From Chloroflexota bacterium (GTDB taxonomy: Bacteria > Chloroflexota > Dehalococcoidia > UBA2979), in assembly GCA_026713865.1 (NCBI GenBank), contig JAPONQ010000042.1, positions 39,973 to 103,972 of the forward strand: 64,000 bases of DNA. The letters run 5' to 3'. A program made the position numbers and the translations under genes. Positions 24,792 through 32,447 of this stretch are shown piece by piece (the stretch's first letter is position 1; each line of letters starts with the position of its first letter). The notes beneath the pieces were generated by a model. That model ran no database searches. It was not told where the DNA came from and was given only the letters and a program-made list of their open reading frames with translations.

Positions 24792-24909
24792 CCGCTCCTC
24801 GCCCGTGTTGCCCGCTCCCCGCCCGCGTCGCCGTCCCGACGGCCACGTGCATTCTACGGGGACAGCGTTCCCGGCGAGCAGCTCGCTCCGCGTCGCCGGT
24901 CGCGTCGGC

Positions 24910-24915
24910 TACCAT
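24910..24915 (+). promoter_or_regulatory. Putative leaderless -10 element (TACCAT)
   Basis: TACCAT lies exactly six bases before the ATG at 24922, which would place the transcription start on the start codon. Confidence 0.4.
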
Positions 24916-24921
24916 GCCGCC

Positions 24922-25344
24922 ATGGCGAGCGGAGCGGTGGGGGACATCCGCGGCGACGTGGTCGAGCGGCAAGAGCTGCTCGACGGCACCGTCCAGCTCG
25001 TGCTGGAGGGAGAGTCGGGGCACCTTCAACTGTCGGCGACCTTCTCATGGCGCATCGGCGGCGACGGCGAGGCGGAGCTCCGCGAGGGCGAACTCACGCT
25101 GGAGGACGGCTCGGTCCCCGACGCCGTGAGCGAACTCTACGCGTTGCTGGACTCGGGGACGCTGACGGTCGACGCGGAGTCCGGGGATCTGCGCATCGAG
25201 TGCCTCTACGTGGTGGACGGCGCCGTCGGCGACTGGGGACCGCTTGGGGCCGGCCGTGAGCACGGGCGCCTGCCCGGCAGCTTCGCGGTCGCCGCCGCCG
25301 AGTGGAGCGGGCGTCTGGACGCTCCGGCTCCCGACCTCGCCTAG
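24922..25344 (+). CDS. Hypothetical protein
   Basis: A 140-residue acidic protein rich in beta-strand patterns (VVERQELLDGTVQLVLEG, LQLSATFSWRI, LRIECLYVVDG). No signal peptide or membrane segment. I do not recognise the family. It is divergent from thyX and convergent with the fabF-like gene; the two convergent stop codons share the palindrome CTAG at 25341-25344. Confidence 0.55.
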   Translation: MASGAVGDIRGDVVERQELLDGTVQLVLEGESGHLQLSATFSWRIGGDGEAELREGELTLEDGSVPDAVSELYALLDSGTLTVDAESGDLRIECLYVVDGAVGDWGPLGAGREHGRLPGSFAVAAAEWSGRLDAPAPDLA

Positions 25345-26627
25345 CCCCGGTGCGCCTCGCCCGGGTGGTAGCGGCGGAAGACCGCGCTCGCGTTCTGGCC
25401 GCCGAGACCGAAGGAATTGGAGATCACGACGCCGAGCCCGGCAGCGGGTCGCGGCTCGTTGGGAACGACGTCGAGATCGCACTCCGGATCGGGTCGCTCG
25501 TGGTTGATCGTGGGTGGAATGCACCCGCGTGTGATGGTGAGGACGGAGGCGATTGCCTCGATGCCGCCCGCTCCCGAGACGAGGTGCCCCGTCATCGACT
25601 TCGTCGACGAGATCGGGATCGCGCGCGCCCGGTCCTCGCCGAGCGCGAGCTTGATCGCGGCCGTCTCGGTGCGGTCGTTCAGGGGCGTGCTCGTGCCGTG
25701 GGCGTTGATGTAGTCGATGTCGGCGGGCGTCGCGCCGGCGTCCTCCATGGCGCGGATCATCGCGAGGGACTGCCCCTCCGCGTCCGGCGCCGTGTCGTCG
25801 GTGGCGTCGAAGGACCAGCCGACGCCGGCGAGCTCCGCGTAGATGGAAGCCCCGCGTGCCCGCGCGCCGGCTTCCGTCTCGAGCAGCAGGACCCCCGATC
25901 CCTCGCTGAGCACGAAGCCGTCCCGCCCGGCGTCGAACGGGCGGGAGGCGTGCTCGGGGTCGGCGTTGTTCTTCGAGAGTGCGCCGAGCCGGCCCATCGA
26001 CGCGAGCGCGAGCGGCGTCACCATCGCGTCGGAGCCGCCGGCGAGCACGGCGCGCGCGCGCCCCAGGCGCAGCATCGAGAGCGCGTGCCCGAGTGCGTCC
26101 GTCCCGGATGCGCAGGCGGTGTTGATGGTCGTGTTCGGTCCGCGCGCGCCCAGCAGCCGCGCCACACGCGCCGCCGCCATGTGCTGGCCGCGGCGCGTGA
26201 TGATGAAGGGGTCGGCGCGACCGGGGCCGCGCTCCTCCATCAGCTCCCATTCTTCGCCCATGTTGAAGGCGTCGCCCGAGCTCGCCATCACCACGCCGAG
26301 ATCGTCCCGGAGGCCGGGGTCGGCGGCACCGTCGCGCAGCAGGCCGGCGTCGTCCAGCGCCTGCACGGCGGCGCCGACGGCCATCTGCGCGAAGCGGCCG
26401 GTGCGGCGTGCCGTACGCCTGTCGAGGTAGCGCTCGGGATCGAAGTCGAGCACCTCGCCGGCGATCTGGACCGGGTAGCCGGCGGGGTCGAAGCAGCGGA
26501 CGCGGTCGACCCCGTTTCTCCCCGAGCGCAGTCCCTCCCAGTACGAATCGGTATCGGCCCCGATCGGCGTGATGGCTCCGAGGCCGGTGATGACCACGCG
26601 CGGCAGGGCGCGCGGCCCCGACGTCAT
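25341..26627 (-). CDS. Beta-ketoacyl-ACP synthase, FabF-like
   Basis: A 428-residue KAS II-type condensing enzyme. The catalytic triad is present: C172 in NTACASG, H310 in NAHGTSTPLND and H348 in KSMTGHLVSGAGG, with K343 nearby. The N-terminal VVITGLGAITPIG and C-terminal SNSFGLGGQNAS are standard. No ACP, FabD or FabG gene is adjacent. Instead it overlaps an alpha/beta hydrolase gene by 4 bp, so it may serve a dedicated pathway rather than bulk fatty acid synthesis. Confidence 0.9.
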   Translation of the reverse strand: MTSGPRALPRVVITGLGAITPIGADTDSYWEGLRSGRNGVDRVRCFDPAGYPVQIAGEVLDFDPERYLDRRTARRTGRFAQMAVGAAVQALDDAGLLRDGAADPGLRDDLGVVMASSGDAFNMGEEWELMEERGPGRADPFIITRRGQHMAAARVARLLGARGPNTTINTACASGTDALGHALSMLRLGRARAVLAGGSDAMVTPLALASMGRLGALSKNNADPEHASRPFDAGRDGFVLSEGSGVLLLETEAGARARGASIYAELAGVGWSFDATDDTAPDAEGQSLAMIRAMEDAGATPADIDYINAHGTSTPLNDRTETAAIKLALGEDRARAIPISSTKSMTGHLVSGAGGIEAIASVLTITRGCIPPTINHERPDPECDLDVVPNEPRPAAGLGVVISNSFGLGGQNASAVFRRYHPGEAHRG

Positions 26628-27499
26628 ACCGCGTTCGCTTGGAGGTTCTGCAGGAACTCGCGAATGTTCAGGGCGAGGTCGGCCGGCTGGTCGGAGGGGA
26701 CCGGGTGGCCCGCCTCCTCGATCAGCGACACCCGCGAGCCGATGATGCGGCGGTGTAGCCGCTGGATCGCCTCGGGCGTCAGCATGTCCGTCTCGGAGCC
26801 GCGCACGATCATCACCGGACACTGCACGCGATCGGCGCACTCCCAGAGGTCGGCGAGCCGGCGCTGGCCGGGATCGGGCTCCGGGGGCCGGAGGGAGGCA
26901 TCGCGCAGCGCCGGATCGAAGTCCCATACCCAGGTGCCGTCCGTCCCCTGGGCGAGAGCGCCGCGCGCGCGACGCTCCAGTTGCTCGTCTTCCGCATAGG
27001 GGAAGAAGGGGCGCATCGAGTCGACGGCGTCCTCGAGGCTGTCGAACTGGTCGGCGGTGCCGACCATGCGGCGAAGTCGCTCCACGCCCCCGCGCAGGAC
27101 CTCCGGCGCCGCCTCCACCACGATCAGCGCCGTCACGACGTCCGCGTGCTCGCTCGCGTAGCAGAGCGCGTTCGCGCCGCCCATGCCGTGGCCGACGAGC
27201 GTGATGCTCCTCAGCCCCAGCTGCTCCACGAACGCCTCGACGTCCTCGACCTGGGTAGCGCGGCTGTAGTCGAAGTCGGGCGCGTGCCCGCTCTGCCCGT
27301 GGCCCCGCTGGTCGAGCGCGATTACGCGAAACTCCCGCGCCAGATCGTGGGCCGCCTCGTCCCAGATGGCCGCCGTCTCGGCGTAGCCGTGCAGCAGCAG
27401 CAGGGCGTTCCGCGCGCGGGCATCGCCCCACTCGCGGTAGTGGAGCCGCAGCCCGTTGACTTCGGCGAACTCGTCGCGTGGCTTGTTGCTGCTCGCCAT
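26624..27499 (-). CDS. Alpha/beta-hydrolase-fold protein lacking the nucleophile serine
   Basis: A 291-residue alpha/beta hydrolase with LLLLHGYAETAAIWDEAAHDL (oxyanion region), ALDQRGHGQS, acid D238 in VRGSETDML and histidine H265 in EEAGHPVP. The nucleophile elbow reads G103-H-G-M-G-G108: the expected serine is glycine 105 (codon GGC, one base from AGC). It may be non-hydrolytic or use another mechanism. The ATG at 27499 is preceded 12 bases upstream by AAAGG; an in-frame ATG at 27511 is also possible. Its stop overlaps the fabF-like start, so the two are cotranslated. Confidence 0.8.
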   Translation of the reverse strand: MASSNKPRDEFAEVNGLRLHYREWGDARARNALLLLHGYAETAAIWDEAAHDLAREFRVIALDQRGHGQSGHAPDFDYSRATQVEDVEAFVEQLGLRSITLVGHGMGGANALCYASEHADVVTALIVVEAAPEVLRGGVERLRRMVGTADQFDSLEDAVDSMRPFFPYAEDEQLERRARGALAQGTDGTWVWDFDPALRDASLRPPEPDPGQRRLADLWECADRVQCPVMIVRGSETDMLTPEAIQRLHRRIIGSRVSLIEEAGHPVPSDQPADLALNIREFLQNLQANAV

Positions 27500-27708
27500 G
27501 GGCGGGCGCATCCTTTCGGTGGCGCTTTGCTCGCTCCGCCGCTGTCGCATCGATCCCGGGAGTCGGCCGCGCCCGGCACGCGACCGCCCGGCCAGACAAC
27601 GGGCGGGATCGGCTTCGCTCGGCGGTCTCTCGGCGGCCCGGCGAGCCACCGGTTTCATCCTAGCATTGCCCGCTGCAAGCCGCCCCGCGGCGCGCAGGCC
27701 GCGAGCGG

Positions 27709-28689
27709 CTAGAGCACGGCGGCGAGCGCGAGCGACTCGGGGACGCCGTCGGCGAGCATGCGCCACTGTCCGCCGCGGTCGTGTGAGGCCCAGAGGCGGC
27801 TGCCGGCGGACACGAACGCGGTGTCGGAGAGCCCGTGCAGCCGGCAGATGGCCGGCGGTGCGGGCCAGGAGTCGACGTTGCCCAGCACCACCCGACGCCA
27901 TGAGATCCCGCCGTCCGCCGAGCGGAAGAGCGCGGCCTCCGATCCCTCACGGTCCGATCGCGCCCGCCGCGCGGCGGCGAGCAGGATCACATCGCTCACT
28001 CCCGGGAGGACCGCCGCGTCCCCGATCAGGGTCCGGTCGAGGCCTCCCAGCGACTGCACCCAGCTCCCACCACCGTCCTGGCTGCGGAAGAAACCGGCCC
28101 GGGTGGCGGCGTAGGCGCGCTCGGGCTGCTCCGGGTGCTCCCAGACGCCGCACACCTCGTCGGGGAGGCCATCGGCGGAGCGCAGCCAGCTCCAGCCGCC
28201 GTCGTGCGAGAGCCAGGCACCCGCTCCGTCGACGCCGGCGAGCCAGCCGTCTCCGGCGAAGCAGAGCCCCCGTACCGCGAGCGACCGCCCCGGCGGTCTC
28301 AGAAGGCTCGGCGCATGCCTGAGGGCGGCGCCGAGGCCCGGGCGCCTCTGCCAGCTCCCCCCGCCGTCGTCGGAGGTGATGACGGCTGCCGGCTCGACGC
28401 CGGCGAGGAGCAGCCCGCCGGGCCCCACGCGGACGCAGTGCGCGGGCGTCTCGAGGCGCCGCTGCCACCGGCCGGAGCCCTGCCGGACCCAGATGCCGGC
28501 CGGCGATCCGGCGATCGCCCGGACGCCCGGATGCCGGGCCCCGCGGCCGGCCTCGACGGCGGCGTCGAGTGAGGTGACAGCGGCGTCCCCGAGTTCGTCG
28601 GCGGAGAGCTCCAGGTCGAGGGGCTGACCCGGGATCAGGCGCGCGATGCCGTGGGCGCCGCCGAGGAGCACGCCGAGAGCGGGAGGCAT
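27709..28689 (-). CDS. Asp-box (BNR/sialidase-like) beta-propeller protein
   Basis: A 326-residue protein with at least five Asp-boxes of the form S-x-D-x-G-x-x-W: SDDGGGSW, SHDGGWSW, SQDGGGSW, SADGGISW and SHDRGGQW. They are spaced about 40-60 residues apart, as in sialidase- and YCF48-type propellers. There is no signal peptide, so it seems cytosolic, and no sialidase catalytic arginine triad can be assigned. It ends about 210 bp before the alpha/beta hydrolase gene and follows the sirtuin gene by 12 bp. Confidence 0.7.
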   Translation of the reverse strand: MPPALGVLLGGAHGIARLIPGQPLDLELSADELGDAAVTSLDAAVEAGRGARHPGVRAIAGSPAGIWVRQGSGRWQRRLETPAHCVRVGPGGLLLAGVEPAAVITSDDGGGSWQRRPGLGAALRHAPSLLRPPGRSLAVRGLCFAGDGWLAGVDGAGAWLSHDGGWSWLRSADGLPDEVCGVWEHPEQPERAYAATRAGFFRSQDGGGSWVQSLGGLDRTLIGDAAVLPGVSDVILLAAARRARSDREGSEAALFRSADGGISWRRVVLGNVDSWPAPPAICRLHGLSDTAFVSAGSRLWASHDRGGQWRMLADGVPESLALAAVL

Positions 28690-28701
28690 GGGCTGCCGCG
28701 C

Positions 28702-29544
28702 TCAGGCGCCCGCGGACCGGCGCGTGCGCACGGCCGACACCAGCTCGGGCAGGATCGCGCCCGCAGCGCCCCGGCAGCTCACCTCGGCGTAGCCGGTGAG
28801 CGGCGTCGGCTCCGGGTTGATCTCGACGAGCGCCGCGCCGCGCTGCCACGCGAGCAGCGGGAAGCCAGCGGCCGGCATCACGACGGCCGACGTACCGACA
28901 ATTAGGAAGCAATCGGCGAGCCGGCTCTCGGCGTCGCACCGTGCGAGCGCCTCGTCCGGGATCGGCTCGCCGAACATCACGGTGTCGTCCTTGACCACGC
29001 CCGCGCAGCCGGGACGGGCGCAGCGCGGCGGTAGCCTGTTCTCGTCGACCGGGAACTCGCTCGCCGGCCAGCGGGCGCCGCAGTCCAGGCAGCGCATCCA
29101 GTGCCGGTTGCCGTGGATCTCCGTGATCGCATGCTGCCCGGCTCGACGGTGCAGGTCATCGACGTTCTGGGTGATCACGTGCTTGACGACGCCGAGGCGC
29201 TCGAGCTCGGCCAGCGCCTCGTGGGCCGCGTTCGGCCGCGCCTCGTCGACGGCGCGCGCGAAGCTTGCCGGATCTCCCTCCTCCGCCCGCCGCCGCTCCA
29301 GCCGCTGCCGCCACCACCCGGCGGTGTCCTCGAGGAAGAGCTGGAACCCGTTCATCGGCGGTTCGCCGTTGACTGTCCAGAGCCCGCCCTCGCCGCGGAA
29401 GGTCGGAATGCCGGACTCCTTCGAGACGCCGGCCCCCGTCAGTACGACCGCGTATTGCGCTCGCGCCAGAATCTCGACGGCGCGATCGATCGTCGCCGCG
29501 AGCTCGCCGTCTCGGCCCTGCCCGGGGGAGGCCGGATCGTCCAT
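28702..29544 (-). CDS. NAD-dependent protein deacylase, SIR2 family
   Basis: A 280-residue sirtuin with NAD-binding GAGVSKESGIPTFRG, catalytic TQNVDDLHRRAG with IHGN, and a four-cysteine zinc site (CLDC and CARPGC). The family removes acyl groups from lysines using NAD. A TACGAT hexamer lies six bases before the ATG, suggesting a leaderless mRNA. The Asp-box gene follows on the same strand. Confidence 0.92.
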   Translation of the reverse strand: MDDPASPGQGRDGELAATIDRAVEILARAQYAVVLTGAGVSKESGIPTFRGEGGLWTVNGEPPMNGFQLFLEDTAGWWRQRLERRRAEEGDPASFARAVDEARPNAAHEALAELERLGVVKHVITQNVDDLHRRAGQHAITEIHGNRHWMRCLDCGARWPASEFPVDENRLPPRCARPGCAGVVKDDTVMFGEPIPDEALARCDAESRLADCFLIVGTSAVVMPAAGFPLLAWQRGAALVEINPEPTPLTGYAEVSCRGAAGAILPELVSAVRTRRSAGA

Positions 29545-29550
29545 GGCATC

Positions 29551-29556
29551 ATCGTA
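29551..29556 (-). promoter_or_regulatory. Putative leaderless -10 element (TACGAT)
   Basis: Minus-strand TACGAT followed by six bases and the ATG at 29544 of the sirtuin gene; same geometry as at 49960 and four other places. Confidence 0.45.
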
Positions 29557-29654
29557 GCGGGCCGGTGAGCGCGGGCGCGACGGTCCGCCCCCGGGACGCT
29601 CCCTCTATGCTGTCTGGGGGGCCTCTCCGAGGGCCCGATCGCGGGGGGGCGGCG

Positions 29655-30266
29655 ATGGCGCGACTCGGCGACACCAGGATGCTGCTCCGTGCGGCGGCCG
29701 TCGCCGCCGTCGTACTCGTGCTGGGGGGACTGGTGCTGCAGCGCGAGCTCGCGGACCGGAGCGACGGCGACGCGGCCGGTGCTCCCAGCGACGGCCGCCC
29801 CGCCGAGGGCGAGCTCGCTCCCGACTTCACACTCACCTCGCCGGAGGGAGCGCGCGTCGCGCTCTCCGATTTCCGGGGCAAGACGGTCGTCCTGAACTTC
29901 TGGGCGACGTGGTGCCCTCCCTGCCGCGCGGAGATGCCCGAGCTGCAGGCGGTGTGGGAGGAGCGCGGTGAGGGGCGGGATCTGGTTGTGCTGGCCGTCG
30001 ACGTCGAAGAGAGCGCCGACGCGGTGGCGCGTTTCGTCGAGAGCCTGGGACTGACGTTCCCGGTGGTGCTCGATGTGGACGGCGCTGTGGCCGACCACTA
30101 CGGGCTGCCCGGTCTCCCCTCGACCTTCTTCATCGATGCAGACGGCGTGCTGCGGTCGCGGGTGCTCGGCCCCGTCTTCGGTGAACTCCTTGAGGCGGGC
30201 ATCGCGGCGGCCGACGCGGGGGGAGCGGTCCCGCGCCCGACGTCCGCCCGCCCGCCGGCGCGGTGA
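29655..30266 (+). CDS. Membrane-anchored TlpA/ResA-like thioredoxin
   Basis: A 203-residue protein with one N-terminal membrane helix (about 10-28) and an extracytoplasmic TlpA-like thioredoxin domain with the redox motif WCPPC (C87, C90) in NFWATWCPPCRAEMPEL and the cis-proline GLPSTFFID. It probably reduces disulfides outside the membrane, for example in cytochrome c maturation. ATG 29655; a TATGCT at 29606-29611 could be the -10 box. The gamma-glutamyltransferase gene follows 16 bp later. Confidence 0.9.
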   Translation: MARLGDTRMLLRAAAVAAVVLVLGGLVLQRELADRSDGDAAGAPSDGRPAEGELAPDFTLTSPEGARVALSDFRGKTVVLNFWATWCPPCRAEMPELQAVWEERGEGRDLVVLAVDVEESADAVARFVESLGLTFPVVLDVDGAVADHYGLPGLPSTFFIDADGVLRSRVLGPVFGELLEAGIAAADAGGAVPRPTSARPPAR

Positions 30267-30282
30267 GCGCCGGACGCTCGGC

Positions 30283-31923
30283 GTGTTCACCTACCGCTAC
30301 GACGACCTGCGCTTCGAGTCGCGACGCTCGCCGCTGATCGCGCGTCGCGCCGCCGTCGCGACCAGCCAGCCCCTTGCCGCCCGCGTCGGACTCGACGTCC
30401 TGCAATCCGGCGGCAACGCGGCGGACGCCGCCGTCGCCACCGCGGCTGCGCTCAACGTCGTCGAGCCGACGATGACCGGGATCGGCGGGGACTGCTTCGC
30501 GCTCTATTTCGATGCCTCGAGCCGGACGGTGCACGCCGTCAACGGCAGCGGCCGCGCCCCGGCGGCGCTCACCCTCGCCGAACTCGAGCGGCGGGGCGTC
30601 GGGGAATCCCTGCCGCAGCGGAGCGCGCTCGCGGTGACGGTGCCGGGCGCAGCCGCCGCGTGGTCGGACACCGTCAGCCGGCACGGTCGTCTCGCGCTCG
30701 CCGACGTGCTCGCCCCGGCGATCGCGCTCGCCGAGGAGGGGACTCCCGTCTCGCCGCTCGTCGCCCATCTCTGGGCGGAGGGGGAGCCGCATCTCCGGCA
30801 GGGGCCCCACGCCGGCGAGATGCTGCTCCGTGGCCGTCCCCCGCGCGCCGGGGAGATCTGGCGCAACCCCATGCTTGCGCGCACGCTCCGCGCCGTTGCC
30901 GACGGCGGCTCCGAGGCCTTCTATACCGGCCGCATCGCCGATGCGGTCTGCACGGTCGTGCAGCGGCTCGGCGGCGTGCTGGAGCCGGCCGATCTCGCCG
31001 CGCACCGCTCGACCTTCGAGGCGCCGATCCGGGCGCGCTACGGCGGCTACTGGGTCTACGAGTGCGCGCCGCCCGGGCAGGGCCTGGCGGCGCTGGTCGC
31101 GCTCCAGATCGCGGCGGAGCTGCCGCTCGCGGGGCGGAACCCCCGCTCGGCCGAAGTGCTGCACCTCCTGATAGAGGCGATGCGGCTCGCCTTCGCCGAC
31201 GCCCGACGCTACGTCGCCGATCCCGCGTTCGGAGGGGTCCCCCTGGCGGCGCTGCTCGATCCCGCCTACGCCGCCCGGCGCCGAGCGCTCATCGACCCCG
31301 CTCGCGCGACCGTCGATCCGGGGGCGGGCTCGCCGGCGGCGACGTCGGACACCGTCTACCTAGCCGTGGTCGACGAGGAGGGAAACGCCTGCAGCTTCAT
31401 CAACAGCAACTACAATGGCTTCGGTACGGGTCTCGTGCCCGAGGGGTGCGGCTTCACCCTGCAGAACCGCGGCCGCGGGTTCTCGCTCGACCCCGCGCAC
31501 CCGAATGCGCTCGCGCCGGGCAAGCGGCCCTACCACACGATCCTCCCCGGGCTGGTGACGCACGCCGACGGCGAGTTGCACGCCTGCTTCGGTGTGATGG
31601 GGGCCTTCATGCAGCCCCAGGGCCACCTGCAGCTGCTGGTGAACCTGCTCACCCACGGGATGGATCCGCAGTCGGCGCTCGATGCCCCGCGCTTCCGCAT
31701 CGTCGCCGAGGAGGAGGGGGGGCGCGTCCAGCTCGAGGAGGGCATTCCCGACGCCGTCCTCGGGCGGCTCGCCGAACTCGGCCACCCCGTCGAGAGGGTG
31801 ACCGGCCTCTACCGTGCGAGCGGTAAACTGGGCCGCGGGCAGGTGATCGCGCGCGATCGCGACTCCGGGGCGCTGTGGGCGGGCTCGGACGGACGCGCGG
31901 ATGGCGCGGCGGTCGGCTACTAG
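30283..31923 (+). CDS. Gamma-glutamyltransferase family protein
   Basis: A 546-residue Ntn-hydrolase with the N-terminal marks ATSQPLAARVGLDVLQSGGNAADA and EPTMTGIGGDCFALY. The self-processing threonine is expected in SDTVYLAVVDEEGNACSFI (small subunit start), and the closing motif is FGVMGAFMQPQGHLQ. There is no signal peptide, which resembles YwrD-like cytosolic members rather than secreted GGT. It may split glutathione-like peptides or gamma-glutamyl amides. The GTG at 30283 directly precedes the conserved part. Confidence 0.88.
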   Translation: MFTYRYDDLRFESRRSPLIARRAAVATSQPLAARVGLDVLQSGGNAADAAVATAAALNVVEPTMTGIGGDCFALYFDASSRTVHAVNGSGRAPAALTLAELERRGVGESLPQRSALAVTVPGAAAAWSDTVSRHGRLALADVLAPAIALAEEGTPVSPLVAHLWAEGEPHLRQGPHAGEMLLRGRPPRAGEIWRNPMLARTLRAVADGGSEAFYTGRIADAVCTVVQRLGGVLEPADLAAHRSTFEAPIRARYGGYWVYECAPPGQGLAALVALQIAAELPLAGRNPRSAEVLHLLIEAMRLAFADARRYVADPAFGGVPLAALLDPAYAARRRALIDPARATVDPGAGSPAATSDTVYLAVVDEEGNACSFINSNYNGFGTGLVPEGCGFTLQNRGRGFSLDPAHPNALAPGKRPYHTILPGLVTHADGELHACFGVMGAFMQPQGHLQLLVNLLTHGMDPQSALDAPRFRIVAEEEGGRVQLEEGIPDAVLGRLAELGHPVERVTGLYRASGKLGRGQVIARDRDSGALWAGSDGRADGAAVGY

Positions 31924-31953
31924 GGCTGGCGGCGCGGCAGGGGCGGGGGCGAG

Positions 31954-32388
31954 ATGGCCAGGCCGATGACGCCGGACGAGATGCTCGACTTCCTCGATGA
32001 GAAGCCCCGGGACGGCTACCTGGTCTTCACCTCGATCGGCCCCCGCGGTTACCCGCACACGGTGCCCCTCTCCTACTTCCGGGTCGGCACGGACCTGGTG
32101 ATGGGCGCGCGCGCCGGGACGCAGAAGCTGCGCAACGTGGAGCGCGATCCGCGCGTCTCGATCTCGCTCGAGGACGGCAACTCGCTCGAGACGCTGCGCG
32201 GCCTGCTGATCGAGGGCGACGCCCGGGTCGTCGCCGCCGGCGCCGAGGTGCTGGAGCTGGCTCGGGAGGGAGCCCGGTCGCGCGGCGCGCCCGAGTCGGA
32301 GCTCCCGACGGAGCCCCGTCCCGGGACCGCCTACATCCGGGTCACCCCCAGGCGCTGGATTTCGTGGGACTACTCGAAGAGCGAGTAG
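31954..32388 (+). CDS. PPOX-class flavin/F420-dependent oxidoreductase
   Basis: A 144-residue split-barrel protein of the pyridoxamine-phosphate-oxidase-like superfamily. It begins MTPDEMLDFLDEKPRDGYLVFTSI, then RGYPHTVPLSYF and GTQKLRNVERDPRVSISLEDG, a pattern common in F420-binding PPOX proteins. With the LLM proteins encoded nearby, it hints that the organism uses F420 or FMN in many oxidoreductases, but the cofactor is not provable here. It lies 60 bp before the candidate selenoprotein gene. Confidence 0.78.
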   Translation: MARPMTPDEMLDFLDEKPRDGYLVFTSIGPRGYPHTVPLSYFRVGTDLVMGARAGTQKLRNVERDPRVSISLEDGNSLETLRGLLIEGDARVVAAGAEVLELAREGARSRGAPESELPTEPRPGTAYIRVTPRRWISWDYSKSE

Positions 32389-32447
32389 GATCGGAGCGGG
32401 CCGGACGCGGCGAGGCGGCTGCGTCCGGGGTGCGGAGGGGAGCGGTG

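Noticed and set aside
24223..25029. An upstream ATG near 24850 ([12 protein letters not shown]...) as the thyX start
   Set aside because: It is in a different frame from the ThyX domain and would require a frameshift; its translation lacks the conserved N-terminal helix, which is present in the CTG frame.
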